NCBI RefSeq assembly: GCF_000152985.1
Contig: NZ_CH672395.1
Coordinates: forward strand, 1,340,567-1,404,566
Direction of reading: 5' to 3'
Length of the DNA: 64,000 bases
From: Leeuwenhoekiella blandensis MED217
GTDB taxonomy: Bacteria > Bacteroidota > Bacteroidia > Flavobacteriales > Flavobacteriaceae
Under the pieces are notes generated by a model. That model made no database searches. It was not told where the DNA came from and saw only the letters and a program-made list of their open reading frames with translations. A program made the position numbers and the translations under genes. Numbering within the stretch: the stretch's first letter is position 1; each line of letters starts with the position of its first letter. Positions 18,323-26,201 of this stretch are shown here, one piece after another.

Positions 18323-18607
18323 TCACCGTTTTTTCAAGGTGTATTCAAGGGCTTCCTGCTCAATCTGCGAATGGGATTTACGCTGATTTTCTAAAAGCCA
18401 GTTGTTGAGCAGATCGATATCAAAGTAAATAAGTTTACCTCCTGGCTTGCTGTGTGGGATACAGCCGGTAGAGGTCAATTTGTAAAGATAGCTTCGTGAC
18501 ATACCTGTATAGTCACAGGCTTCATCAAGATTGAGTACTTTTTTCTGGCTAAGTAACAGCGATTCAATGCGTGCTAGCCGTTCGTCTAAATTAATGGTGT
18601 TCATCAT
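18323..18607 (-). CDS. Excisionase-like helix-turn-helix protein
   Basis: This 94-residue DNA-binding protein has a short helical N terminus (LDERLARIESLLLSQK) followed by a MerR/excisionase-type helix-turn-helix (KVLNLDEACDYTGMSRSYLYKL) and the beta-hairpin wing GGKLIYFDIDLLNNWL. Such proteins accompany tyrosine integrases in Bacteroidota elements, where they direct excision or control transcription of the replication and mobilization genes. Two adjacent ATG codons (18607, 18604) could serve as start. A perfect 16-bp palindrome lies 23 bp upstream, a candidate self-binding operator. Family assignment is firm; the excision role is inferred. Confidence 0.87.
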   Translation of the reverse strand: MMNTINLDERLARIESLLLSQKKVLNLDEACDYTGMSRSYLYKLTSTGCIPHSKPGGKLIYFDIDLLNNWLLENQRKSHSQIEQEALEYTLKKR

Positions 18608-18630
18608 ATTCGATTTTAAGGTGAATAGTG

Positions 18631-18646
18631 AACAAAGCGCTTTGTT
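18631..18646 (-). promoter_or_regulatory. Perfect 16-bp palindrome upstream of the HTH gene
   Basis: AACAAAGCGCTTTGTT is a perfect palindrome 23 bp upstream of the excisionase-like start codon. Its size and place fit an operator for a dimeric repressor. It also contains CTTTG, so it may overlap a promoter. No copy was noticed elsewhere in the element. Confidence 0.5.
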
Positions 18647-18874
18647 TATTTATGTTTGAATTCTACAATTAAAAGTACAGTCAGGATTAATTAGTATGAA
18701 GTTTCTTAGGCTGTTTTTATTCACAAAACAACTAATAATAATTGTGTAAGTGGTTTGTTTTCAGATGAAATCAAATGATTGCATTAAAAATTTTAAAATG
18801 TGAAGCGAATACCAAATCTCAACAATAAATATTTAAGCTAACTCAGATTTTGAGAGTTATCAACAGATTAAATT

Positions 18875-20005
18875 TTAGATTTCCAATTTTGGAATCAAAT
18901 AAGCTGCTTCCTTCTTCTTGGTGTCTACAATTTTAGCGTAGATCTGAGTCGTGCGAATTTCTTTGTGTCCAAGAATTTTGGAAACGGTATAGATGTCTGC
19001 TCCGTGCTCCAGTAACAGAACGGCGTGGGTATGTCTGGCACTATGAAAGGTAATGTGCTTGGTTATTCCGGCACGCATACACCAGCGCAGTATTTCTGCA
19101 TTAAAATGAGCACCGTATTTTAATCCTTGAAAGACACGTGCATTTTCTTGCTTTCGGTCTCCTAGAATGGAACGTGCTTGATCCGATAAGTATTGGTATT
19201 CCTGGGCAGCTGTTTTCTTCTGCTTAAACACAAGCCGGGAACCTTCTTCTTCATCACGTACTTCAGACCAAGTGAGTTTATTGACATCACTCCAGCGTAA
19301 TCCGGTAAGGCAACTAAATAGGAAAGCATTTTTAAGCATTTGATGCTTACATTCAGCTTTAGCTAAGTTTTGCAATTCTTCATACGTGAGATATTCACGC
19401 GTCGTTTCACCCATGGCAAAACCTTTCACGGCAGTGGCATAATTTCTATTGGTATAACCATCCTCAAAAGCTTGGCGTAAAGCAGCTTTAAATTTATTGA
19501 AATATGTATATTTTGAATTCTGAGATAAAAGAGTGCCGGATTTAGTCTTTGCTTTTTTATTGAGGTACTTCTTAAATCCTACTACAAAATTTTCATCTAT
19601 ATCTTCAAAAGTGGTATTCTTAGTTTTGCAATAACTTTCTATATGATTTTGGGCAGCATCCCAGTTATCGTAATTACCCTTAGATTCATAGCGCTCTTCT
19701 TTTAACTTATCGTAATAAGAGAGAAATAGTAATTTGTCTTTGCTACGATCTTTAATTCCATATTTACCTTGAGCATATTCCGCTCGGCGAATGGATAATA
19801 TTTGTTCCGCCCTTAAAAGTGTTTCTTCATTCTCTCTCTTTTCAAGTGCGTTTTTAGGATTGATATAGAGATATTGTTTAAGGTACTCAAACTCTCTTGA
19901 ATGAATTTGTTTGCCGTTGGCATCTCTGGTCTTGCCTTTATAATATTCAATGTAAAGACTGTACTTTCCTGATGTAAGTTTTTTCTTTTTGAGCTTAATT
20001 ACCAT
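18875..20005 (-). CDS. int: Tyrosine recombinase / site-specific integrase
   Basis: This 376-residue integrase would catalyse integration and excision of the element. The catalytic set is visible: Arg237 in CLTGLRWSD, His321 and Arg324 in HSARH, His347 in LGHKE and Tyr356 in TQIYAKI. The N-terminal Arm-type domain (KLTSGKYSLYIEYY) and the SAM-like core-binding domain (about 90-190) are in the usual order for Bacteroidota integrases. The start at 20005 (MVIKLKKKK) is chosen because a start at 20077 would put the GGTGTAC inverted repeat inside the gene and add an atypical N terminus. The gene lies at the element end facing mnmE, as expected for int next to an attachment site. Confidence 0.94.
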   Translation of the reverse strand: MVIKLKKKKLTSGKYSLYIEYYKGKTRDANGKQIHSREFEYLKQYLYINPKNALEKRENEETLLRAEQILSIRRAEYAQGKYGIKDRSKDKLLFLSYYDKLKEERYESKGNYDNWDAAQNHIESYCKTKNTTFEDIDENFVVGFKKYLNKKAKTKSGTLLSQNSKYTYFNKFKAALRQAFEDGYTNRNYATAVKGFAMGETTREYLTYEELQNLAKAECKHQMLKNAFLFSCLTGLRWSDVNKLTWSEVRDEEEGSRLVFKQKKTAAQEYQYLSDQARSILGDRKQENARVFQGLKYGAHFNAEILRWCMRAGITKHITFHSARHTHAVLLLEHGADIYTVSKILGHKEIRTTQIYAKIVDTKKKEAAYLIPKLEI

Positions 20006-20046
20006 AATATGAGCTTTTTGTAAAATTAATTCAAAAAAGCCAAACG

Positions 20047-20107
20047 AGGTGTACTTTGGTACACCTTGCATATACATTTTAACATTGAGGTGTACCAGGG
20101 GTGTAAC
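20047..20107. repeat. GGTGTAC repeats at the integrase end of the element
   Basis: AGGTGTAC (20047-20054) and GTACACCT (20059-20066) form a perfect inverted repeat around TTTG. A further direct copy, AGGTGTACC, is at 20088-20096, and a degenerate copy, GGTGTAAC, follows at 20100-20107. The cluster sits between the integrase start and mnmE, where arm- or core-type integrase binding sites and the integrase promoter are expected. The role is inferred. Confidence 0.55.
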
Positions 20108-20229
20108 AAAAGGTTAATTAAAAGTGATTTATGAGAAAATGATGGTGAATAAATAAGGTTCGTGAAACATTGATTTTGTTGGGTTTTTTGCTAATTTGAT
20201 ATCAAATGACATCAGAATGAATTCCTGAT

Positions 20230-21645
20230 TTATTTACCGATACAAAAATTAGCAAAGATATTCCCTAGCAATTCATCATTGGTGACCTGCCCGGTAATCT
20301 CTCCAAAATGGTAAAGCGCTTCGCGAATGTCTATGGCGAGCAGATCCCCGCTAAGACCTGCATCAATACCCATTTGTACTTTCTCGATCTCTTCTAAAGC
20401 TTTCAGTAGAGCGTCGTAATGACGGGAGTTGGTTACCAAGGTTTCGTTGTTGCGCAGCGCACCGGTATTTACAAATTGCAGTAATTGTTCCTTAAGCGCT
20501 TCAACACCGGTTCCTGTTTTTGCAGAAATAAGCAATACGGCCGATTTGTTGCCTTCGGAAAGAAGTGCGGCAAGTTGCTTATTGATCGATTCTTGCTCAG
20601 TTTCCGAAAGGTGATCGATCTTGTTGGCTACCAAGACCAATGGTTTGTCGGGGAAGCGATTGCGTATCTTTTGAATTTCTACCGTAAATAATTCGGCTTG
20701 ATCTTTAAACTTCTCCGAATTGATGAGGTAAAGTACCACCTGTGCTTGTGCGATCTTTTCAAAGGTTTTTTTGATACCAAGCCCTTCAATAACATCTACG
20801 GTCTCTCTGATTCCCGCGGTATCTATAAACCGAAAACCAATACCACCTATCGAGATCTCGTCTTCGATAGTGTCGCGTGTCGTACCGGCAATGTCGCTTA
20901 CAATCGCGCGTTCTTCGTTGAGCAAAGCATTCAGCAAAGTAGATTTTCCTACATTGGGTTCGCCCACGATGGCCACCGGAATTCCGTTTTTGATCACATT
21001 TCCGGTTGCAAAAGAATCGATAAGCCGTTTGAGAACACGAGTGATCTTAGTGATCAGGTTTTGAAATTCTTCCCGATTGGCAAACTCCACATCTTCTTCG
21101 GCAAAGTCGAGTTCGAGCTCGATAAGTGAAGCAAAATTGAGCAATTCCTGACGCAGCTGGGCGATCTCATTAGAAAAGCCGCCACGCATTTGTTGCATTG
21201 CGATCTGATGTGCGCCGGCGTTATCGCTGGCGATGAGGTCTGCTACAGCTTCCGCCTGACTCAAATCCATTTTCCCGTTGATGAAGGCGCGCAAAGTAAA
21301 TTCACCGGCTTTGGCAGCGCGGCATCCGTTTCTGAATAAAAGCTGAAGGATTTCCTGCTGGATATACGAACTTCCATGACACGAAATTTCAACAGTAGGT
21401 TCGCCGGTATACGAGCGCTTTCCTTTAAAAATGGAAACCAATGCCTCATCAAGGATCCGGGAACCGTCCACAATGTTTCCTAAATGAAGCGTGTGTGAGT
21501 CTTGGTCGATAAGCTTTTTTCCGCTTTTAGCCTTAAAAAGATCAGAAACTATAGCAAGTGCTTCGGCTCCCGAAACTCTAATTACAGCAATAGCACCTGC
21601 TCCCGGAGCAGTAGCCAATGCAGCGATGGTGTCTTGAATTTGCAT
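20230..21645 (-). CDS. mnmE: tRNA uridine-5-carboxymethylaminomethyl modification GTPase MnmE
   Basis: This 471-residue protein, with MnmG, modifies the wobble uridine (cmnm5U34) of several tRNAs. It has the N-terminal tetrahydrofolate-binding domain (MQIQDTIAALATAPGAGAIAVIRVSG), a helical domain, and an inserted G domain with Lys234 in GEPNVGKST, DIAGTTRDT, DTAGIR and NKID. It ends in CIGK, the conserved C-terminal catalytic-cysteine motif. Length is normal. The integrated element ends about 120-180 bp beyond its stop codon without disturbing it. Its promoter may produce a nearly leaderless mRNA: a TAGTTTTG box ends only 4 bases before the ATG. Confidence 0.98.
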   Translation of the reverse strand: MQIQDTIAALATAPGAGAIAVIRVSGAEALAIVSDLFKAKSGKKLIDQDSHTLHLGNIVDGSRILDEALVSIFKGKRSYTGEPTVEISCHGSSYIQQEILQLLFRNGCRAAKAGEFTLRAFINGKMDLSQAEAVADLIASDNAGAHQIAMQQMRGGFSNEIAQLRQELLNFASLIELELDFAEEDVEFANREEFQNLITKITRVLKRLIDSFATGNVIKNGIPVAIVGEPNVGKSTLLNALLNEERAIVSDIAGTTRDTIEDEISIGGIGFRFIDTAGIRETVDVIEGLGIKKTFEKIAQAQVVLYLINSEKFKDQAELFTVEIQKIRNRFPDKPLVLVANKIDHLSETEQESINKQLAALLSEGNKSAVLLISAKTGTGVEALKEQLLQFVNTGALRNNETLVTNSRHYDALLKALEEIEKVQMGIDAGLSGDLLAIDIREALYHFGEITGQVTNDELLGNIFANFCIGK

Positions 21646-21649
21646 GCTG

Positions 21650-21657
21650 CAAAACTA
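21650..21657 (-). promoter_or_regulatory. -7 promoter element of mnmE
   Basis: On the minus strand TAGTTTTG matches TAnnTTTG and ends 4 bases before the ATG. A TTG lies about 16 bases upstream of it as a possible -33 element, slightly closer than usual. If this is used, transcription starts at or just before the start codon. Confidence 0.45.
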
Positions 21658-21686
21658 CAAAATAAGCCGCTGGCAACCGACCATAA

Positions 21687-21720
21687 AAAATCCCCGATAA
21701 ACGAATTCATCGAGGATTTT
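21687..21720 (-). terminator. Terminator of the repeat-protein gene
   Basis: AAAATCCCCGAT and ATCGAGGATTTT form a 12-base stem with one mismatch and a 10-base loop. Read on the minus strand it is followed by T residues, so it ends transcription of the gene stopping at 21778. A smaller hairpin (CCCAC/GTGGG at 21756-21769) lies between. Confidence 0.8.
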
Positions 21721-21777
21721 CAACTAACTAACCAACCAAAAAAATCAAACTATGTCCCACAGTTGTGGGGTTTATTG

Positions 21778-22332
21778 TTACGACCTGCGGCTACGGTTTC
21801 CATAAACCGTAATGCGGTGCTTGTCTTTTGTAGTATTTCCTTTATAAATAGTTCCGGTCTGCTTATAGATGCGACCGCTTCTATCGTAGTGCATTTTTAA
21901 GTTTCCGATCCTATCCAAACGCCCTTTTTTATAGGTGACCGCTATGTCGCCAATGCGACCTACACGACCATTGCGATGATAATCAATACCCAGTCGACCT
22001 ATTTGTGCAACCTGACCGTTACCATGGTATTGCACATAGCCCCTGCGGTAGTTGCGACCGGAATCATATACCGAATTGGGGTTGTAATACACCTGATTTA
22101 CACGTCTACCATTAAGGCTGACCGATGCAGGTGGAAGGTTATAATCTAAAGTCCCGTCAGGGTAAATCAAAAACTCAACACCTTGTGTTATAAAAACGAC
22201 AGGTTGCAAATAGAAAGCAGGAGATTCTGCTTTTGTGTGTAAACCAATGCTGTTTACTTCTGAAGCCTGTGCAGTAGTCGTGATCACAAAGCTTGCTGCT
22301 AAAAAGAATAACGTGCGTTTCATAACATTCAT
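21778..22332 (-). CDS. Secreted protein of unknown function with glycine-arginine repeats
   Basis: I do not recognise a named family. A signal peptide (about 1-23, ending TTTAQA) is followed by a short segment with GVEFLIYPDGTLDYN. Imperfect repeats of about 18 residues then follow the form Y-x-x-x-G-R-V-x-x-I-G-x-L-x-I-x-Y (for example HRNGRVGRIGDIAVTY and YKKGRLDRIGNLKMHY), with a basic C terminus (YGNRSRRS). The repeats resemble short beta-hairpin units. Proteins with this layout are common in Flavobacteriia and probably act in the periplasm or at the surface. Starts at 22332 and 22323 are both possible; both leave the signal peptide intact. It is a single gene with its own terminator. Confidence 0.8.
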   Translation of the reverse strand: MNVMKRTLFFLAASFVITTTAQASEVNSIGLHTKAESPAFYLQPVVFITQGVEFLIYPDGTLDYNLPPASVSLNGRRVNQVYYNPNSVYDSGRNYRRGYVQYHGNGQVAQIGRLGIDYHRNGRVGRIGDIAVTYKKGRLDRIGNLKMHYDRSGRIYKQTGTIYKGNTTKDKHRITVYGNRSRRS

Positions 22333-22494
22333 TTTAATAGACCGAACTTGAAGTTCTAATCTGTGTTCGTTAGGTATAATCCAAACTGCGTGCCAAAATC
22401 AAAAAAGACGTATTGATAGTATCTGAATAGTATTGAATTATGCTTTCAATGTGTTGTATATCAATAGTTTTTGATGAGTTTGTTTTAAATGAAA

Positions 22495-22521
22495 AAAGCG
22501 CGAAGAATATCCTCGCGCTTT
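22495..22521 (-). terminator. Terminator of uvrA
   Basis: AAAGCGCGA and TCGCGCTTT form a perfect 9-bp stem with a 9-base loop, followed on the minus strand by TTTTC. It lies 25 bases after the uvrA stop codon. Confidence 0.85.
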
Positions 22522-22546
22522 AAATTTTTCATAAGTTTAATCAACT

Positions 22547-25330
22547 TTAGAGCTTGTCTTTAAGGTATTGTGCAGTATACGATTGTTTGTTTTTTACTAT
22601 TTCTTCAGGAGTTCCGGCGGCGATAAGATGTCCCCCGTTTTCTCCACCTTCTAAACCAAGATCGATCACGTGATCTGCGCATTTGATCAGATCGAGATTA
22701 TGCTCTACCACCAAAATAGAATGCCCCTTCTTGATCAATGCCTGAAAGGATGCCAATAACTTTTGAATATCGTGAAAGTGCAAGCCTGTGGTAGGTTCGT
22801 CAAAAATGAACAGGTTTTTCTCTTTAGTTGTTCCTTTTACTAGGAAAGAAGCGAGTTTGATACGCTGTGCCTCACCGCCGGAAAGCGTAGACGAACTCTG
22901 CCCAAGTGTGACATAGCCTAATCCTACGTCTTGCAAAGGTTTAAGCTTGCGGGTGATTTTGTCCTGCTTGTGTTCTTTAAAAAAGGCGATGGCGTCATCA
23001 ATGGTCATATTGAGAATGTCATCGATGTTTTTATCTTCAAAAGTAACTTCAAGGACTTCTTTCTTAAAACGCTTGCCCTTACACACCTCGCATTCCAGAT
23101 GTACATCGGCCATAAATTGCATTTCAATAGTGACTTCACCTTCTCCCTTACAGTGCTCACAGCGCCCACCGTCTACATTAAAAGAGAAATGCTTGGTCTT
23201 AAAGTTCCTGATCTTGCTCAGTTTTTGATCGGCATACAACGACCGGATGTCGTCATAGGCTTTGATATAGGTTACCGGGTTAGAACGTGAGGAACGACCA
23301 ATAGGATTTTGATCAACAAACTCGATATGGTTGATGTTGTCAAACTTTCCTTCGATGCCTGTCATTTGTCCCACTTTCTCTCCATAGCCACCGGTTTCTT
23401 TCAGTAGGGCAGGATAGAGGAGCTTTTTCACTAAGGTACTTTTTCCACTTCCCGAGACACCGGTTACTGCGACAAAAACGCCTAGCGGAAAACGTACATC
23501 TATATTTTTTAAGTTGTTTTCCCGGGCTCCTTTTACGTCAATATAATACTTAGAGGTACGACGCTTTTCAGGGACCTTGATTTCTAATTCACCGTTCAGG
23601 TATTTTGCCGTGAGCGAATCACTTTTAAGAATTTCATCGTAGGTTCCCACAGCGACTACATCACCGCCAAAGGTTCCGGCTTCCGGACCAATATCGATGA
23701 TCTCATCAGCGGCTTTCATGATGTCTTCGTCATGCTCCACGACAATTACCGTGTTGCCTAAATCCCGAAGATTTTGCAGTACTTCTATCAGTCGCTCGGT
23801 ATCTTTGGGGTGTAAGCCAATACTGGGTTCGTCTAAAATATACATCGAACCTACCAGACTGCTTCCTAATGAGGTGGCAAGGTTGATGCGTTGCGATTCT
23901 CCACCAGAAAGTGTATTGGACTTTCGGTTTAAGGTGAGGTAATTCAAACCAACCTTAGCGAGGAATTCCAATCGACTTTCGATCTCAGTAAGTAAACGCT
24001 TCGCGATTTTGGTATCGTGTTCGCTCAGTTCTAGATCTTTAAAGAAGTCGGCAACTTTATTTAATGGAAGTTCCACAAGGTCGGTTAGCGTAGTGCCGCC
24101 GATCTTGACATAATTAGCTTCTTTACGCAGACGCTTACCACCACAGGTTTTACAACGCGTTTTTCCGCGGTAGCGTGAAAGCATCACCCGATTTTGGATC
24201 TTATAGGCTTTAGATTCTAAAAATTCAAAGAATTGATTAATGCCTTCAAAATATTGGTTTCCATTCCAAAGCAAATCCTTTTGTGCAGCACTTAATTCGA
24301 AATAAGGTTTGTGTATTGGAAAATCGAATTTATAGGCGTTGTTGACCAGTTGATCCCGATAGTAACTCATACTTTCCCCGCGCCAAGGAAATACAGCATT
24401 CTCATAAACGGAAAGCGCTGTGTTTGGAATAACCAGATCTTCGTCAATACCAATAACATCCCCATAACCTTCACACGTAGGACACGCCCCATACGGATTA
24501 TTAAAGCTGAACAAATGCACGTTGGGTTCTAGAAAGCTCATCCCGTCTAACTCAAAACTGTTGCTGAAATGACGTTGTTTACCGGTGGTTAGATCTTCAA
24601 TAAAAGCTTCACCTTTGCCTTCAAAAAAGGCGGTTTGCACAGCATCGGCAAGACGGTTGTAAAAGTCCTCGTCGTCTTTTTTAATGATGCGATCTACAAC
24701 CAGAAAGAGCTTGTCTGTTTTTTTGATCGCATCAGCTTCATCAATACGTACCACCGTATCGTTTACCTTTATACGCGCATAACCTTGCTGCTGAAGAATA
24801 TTGAGTTTTTCTTCGATCTTTCTTCCTTCTTCGACCAGAAAGGGGGCGAGCAGTAGGAGTTTGCTGCGATCTTCAAACGCCTTGACATAATTTACCACGT
24901 CGGTAACCGTATCTTTTTTTACTTCGTCCCCAGAAATAGGTGAGTAGGTCTTACCAATACGGGCATAAAGCAATTTGAGATAGTCATAGATTTCGGTGGA
25001 AGTTCCTACCGTAGAACGCGGATTGGTACTGTTTACTTTTTGCTCGATCGCTATTGCAGGAGCAATACCTTTAATATAATCTACTTTGGGTTTGTTGAGC
25101 CTCCCTAAAAACTGCCGGGCATACGACGATAAGCTTTCTACATAACGTCGTTGTCCTTCAGCATAAAGGGTGTCAAAAGCCAGGCTTGATTTTCCCGAAC
25201 CCGATAAACCGGTAATGACTACCAGTTTATTGCGCGGAATGATAGTATTAATATTCTTCAGATTGTGCAGTTTGGCCCCTTTGATGATGATATTTTCCTT
25301 AGGGTCTGCTTTAGCAACGTCGATGATCAT
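22547..25330 (-). CDS. uvrA: Excinuclease ABC subunit A
   Basis: UvrA is the damage-recognition ATPase of nucleotide excision repair and works with UvrB. The 927-residue protein has two ABC ATPase halves. The first has Lys47 in GLSGSGKSSLAFDTL, and the second has GVSGSGKSTLVKKLL; both signature motifs (NTLSGGESQRI and STLSGGEAQRI) are present. Zinc-binding cysteine pairs are present in CPTCEGYGD, CKTCGGKR, CEHCKGEGE and CEVCKGKRF. Length is normal. The start ATG at 25330 is 19 bases below a good TATCTTTG promoter box. It is transcribed alone and closed by a hairpin. No sign of damage or transfer. Confidence 0.98.
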   Translation of the reverse strand: MIIDVAKADPKENIIIKGAKLHNLKNINTIIPRNKLVVITGLSGSGKSSLAFDTLYAEGQRRYVESLSSYARQFLGRLNKPKVDYIKGIAPAIAIEQKVNSTNPRSTVGTSTEIYDYLKLLYARIGKTYSPISGDEVKKDTVTDVVNYVKAFEDRSKLLLLAPFLVEEGRKIEEKLNILQQQGYARIKVNDTVVRIDEADAIKKTDKLFLVVDRIIKKDDEDFYNRLADAVQTAFFEGKGEAFIEDLTTGKQRHFSNSFELDGMSFLEPNVHLFSFNNPYGACPTCEGYGDVIGIDEDLVIPNTALSVYENAVFPWRGESMSYYRDQLVNNAYKFDFPIHKPYFELSAAQKDLLWNGNQYFEGINQFFEFLESKAYKIQNRVMLSRYRGKTRCKTCGGKRLRKEANYVKIGGTTLTDLVELPLNKVADFFKDLELSEHDTKIAKRLLTEIESRLEFLAKVGLNYLTLNRKSNTLSGGESQRINLATSLGSSLVGSMYILDEPSIGLHPKDTERLIEVLQNLRDLGNTVIVVEHDEDIMKAADEIIDIGPEAGTFGGDVVAVGTYDEILKSDSLTAKYLNGELEIKVPEKRRTSKYYIDVKGARENNLKNIDVRFPLGVFVAVTGVSGSGKSTLVKKLLYPALLKETGGYGEKVGQMTGIEGKFDNINHIEFVDQNPIGRSSRSNPVTYIKAYDDIRSLYADQKLSKIRNFKTKHFSFNVDGGRCEHCKGEGEVTIEMQFMADVHLECEVCKGKRFKKEVLEVTFEDKNIDDILNMTIDDAIAFFKEHKQDKITRKLKPLQDVGLGYVTLGQSSSTLSGGEAQRIKLASFLVKGTTKEKNLFIFDEPTTGLHFHDIQKLLASFQALIKKGHSILVVEHNLDLIKCADHVIDLGLEGGENGGHLIAAGTPEEIVKNKQSYTAQYLKDKL

Positions 25331-25349
25331 AGCAATAAGTATAGGTGTG

Positions 25350-25383
25350 CAAAGATAATTTATAGGATTGATACGCGCTCAAA
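25350..25383 (-). promoter_or_regulatory. uvrA promoter
   Basis: On the minus strand TATCTTTG (25350-25357) matches the TAnnTTTG -7 element, and TTTG (25380-25383) lies 22 bases upstream as the -33 element. The expected transcript would have a leader of roughly 15 bases before the ATG. Confidence 0.6.
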
Positions 25384-25426
25384 GATTTGCCCAACGTCCT
25401 GTTAATGTTAAAATTGTACAGGGGTA

Positions 25427-25459
25427 TTTGTTTATTTGGAATGAAAGTTGTTATATTTG
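25427..25459 (+). promoter_or_regulatory. Promoter of the ECF sigma factor gene
   Basis: TTTG (25427-25430) and TATATTTG (25452-25459) are 21 bases apart and match the Bacteroidota housekeeping consensus TTTG / TAnnTTTG. The transcript would start near 25464, giving a leader of about 95 bases that contains the inverted repeat at 25494-25558. Confidence 0.65.
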
Positions 25460-25493
25460 ATTTGTATTAACATTAACATAACGCCTATATCCT

Positions 25494-25558
25494 AAAATTA
25501 CTTTTTTAAAATTTCGACCGGTCCCCGGGGATCAACTTTAACCTACAAAAGTAATTTT
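25494..25558 (+). promoter_or_regulatory. Inverted repeat in the sigma-factor leader, abutting the start codon
   Basis: AAAATTACTTTT (25494-25505) and AAAAGTAATTTT (25547-25558) are perfect 12-base complements; the right arm ends at the base before the ATG. Between them lies a GC-rich core with CCCCGGGG and ACCGGT. In RNA the arms could form a long stem that hides the translation start. This may be a translational control element. No known riboswitch class was recognised. Confidence 0.55.
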
Positions 25559-26143
25559 ATGGATGAAATCTTAACAACTGACGCTACTCTGGTAAGCAGC
25601 TACATTAAAGGCGACGAGGCTGCTCTTTCTATACTCATCTCGAGACATCAACAACGCATTTATAGCTTTATTTATTCTAAAGTCTATGACCGCGATGTAA
25701 CCGAAGATATTTTTCAGGATACCTTTATTAAAGTAATTCGCACCTTAAAGCGTGGTGGCTACAACGAAGAAGGTAAGTTTTTACCTTGGGTGATGCGGAT
25801 TTCGCACAACTTGGTAATCGATCATTTCCGAAAAAATAAACGTATGCCCAAATTTGACAATACGGGGGACTTCAATATTTTTTCGGTTTTAGGTGATCCT
25901 GATTTGAATGCAGAAAAGCGCATCATTAAAGATCAGGTAGAGGAGGATGTACGTAAACTTATTGAAGAATTACCCGAAGATCAGCGCGACGTATTGGTGA
26001 TGCGGGTGTATAAGGATATGAGTTTTAGAGAAATAGCAGAGCGTACCGATGTGAGCATCAATACTGCTTTAGGCCGTATGCGCTATGCATTGATCAATCT
26101 GCGTAAGGTGATCGAAAAAAACAATATAGTTTTAACAAATTGA
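25559..26143 (+). CDS. RNA polymerase sigma-70 family (ECF-type) sigma factor
   Basis: This 194-residue sigma factor has region 2 (about 24-95, with DVTEDIFQDTFIKVIRTL and FLPWVMRISHNLVIDHFRK) and region 4 (about 130-185, with LPEDQRDVLVMRVYKDMSF and DVSINTALGRMRYAL). There is no region 1 or 3, as in ECF factors. It directs RNA polymerase to an unknown set of promoters. No typical transmembrane anti-sigma factor follows; instead a 48-residue protein gene begins 58 bp downstream. Long, well-conserved sigma factors of this sort are common single-copy genes in Flavobacteriia. The leader carries a strong inverted repeat touching the start codon, suggesting post-transcriptional control. Confidence 0.95.
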   Translation: MDEILTTDATLVSSYIKGDEAALSILISRHQQRIYSFIYSKVYDRDVTEDIFQDTFIKVIRTLKRGGYNEEGKFLPWVMRISHNLVIDHFRKNKRMPKFDNTGDFNIFSVLGDPDLNAEKRIIKDQVEEDVRKLIEELPEDQRDVLVMRVYKDMSFREIAERTDVSINTALGRMRYALINLRKVIEKNNIVLTN

Positions 26144-26201
26144 GATAGACTAAATCCAAAAAGTGTGCGTTATAAAGGGACTATTAACCAAACGACATTT
26201 A

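Larger units (their letters stand above)
14400..20110 (-). mobile_element. Cargo-free integrative mobilizable element (IME), boundaries approximate
   Basis: Seven minus-strand genes between the PUL and mnmE make up a complete small mobilizable element: integrase, excisionase-like protein, helicase, primase, MobC, relaxase and a small membrane protein. No type IV secretion genes are present, so transfer would need a helper element. No resistance, defence or metabolic cargo is visible. Candidate cis sites are the oriT (15906-15991), the TGATGA array (16872-17020) and the GGTGTAC repeats (20047-20107). Ends are estimated from gene content; no flanking direct repeat was found by eye. Confidence 0.85.

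Noticed and set aside
20005-20077. Longer integrase reading frame starting at 20077
   Set aside because: It would include the GGTGTAC inverted repeat as coding sequence. The start MVIKLKKKK at 20005 fits integrases better.
14153-20229. Flanking direct repeats (att sites) of the mobile element
   Set aside because: By-eye comparison of 14153-14476 with 20090-20229 gave no convincing match, and the CTnDOT-type core GTANNTTTGC was not found exactly. The ends stay approximate.
20429-21129. Several open frames opposite mnmE
   Set aside because: They are antisense shadows of a fully conserved gene and lack motifs of their own.
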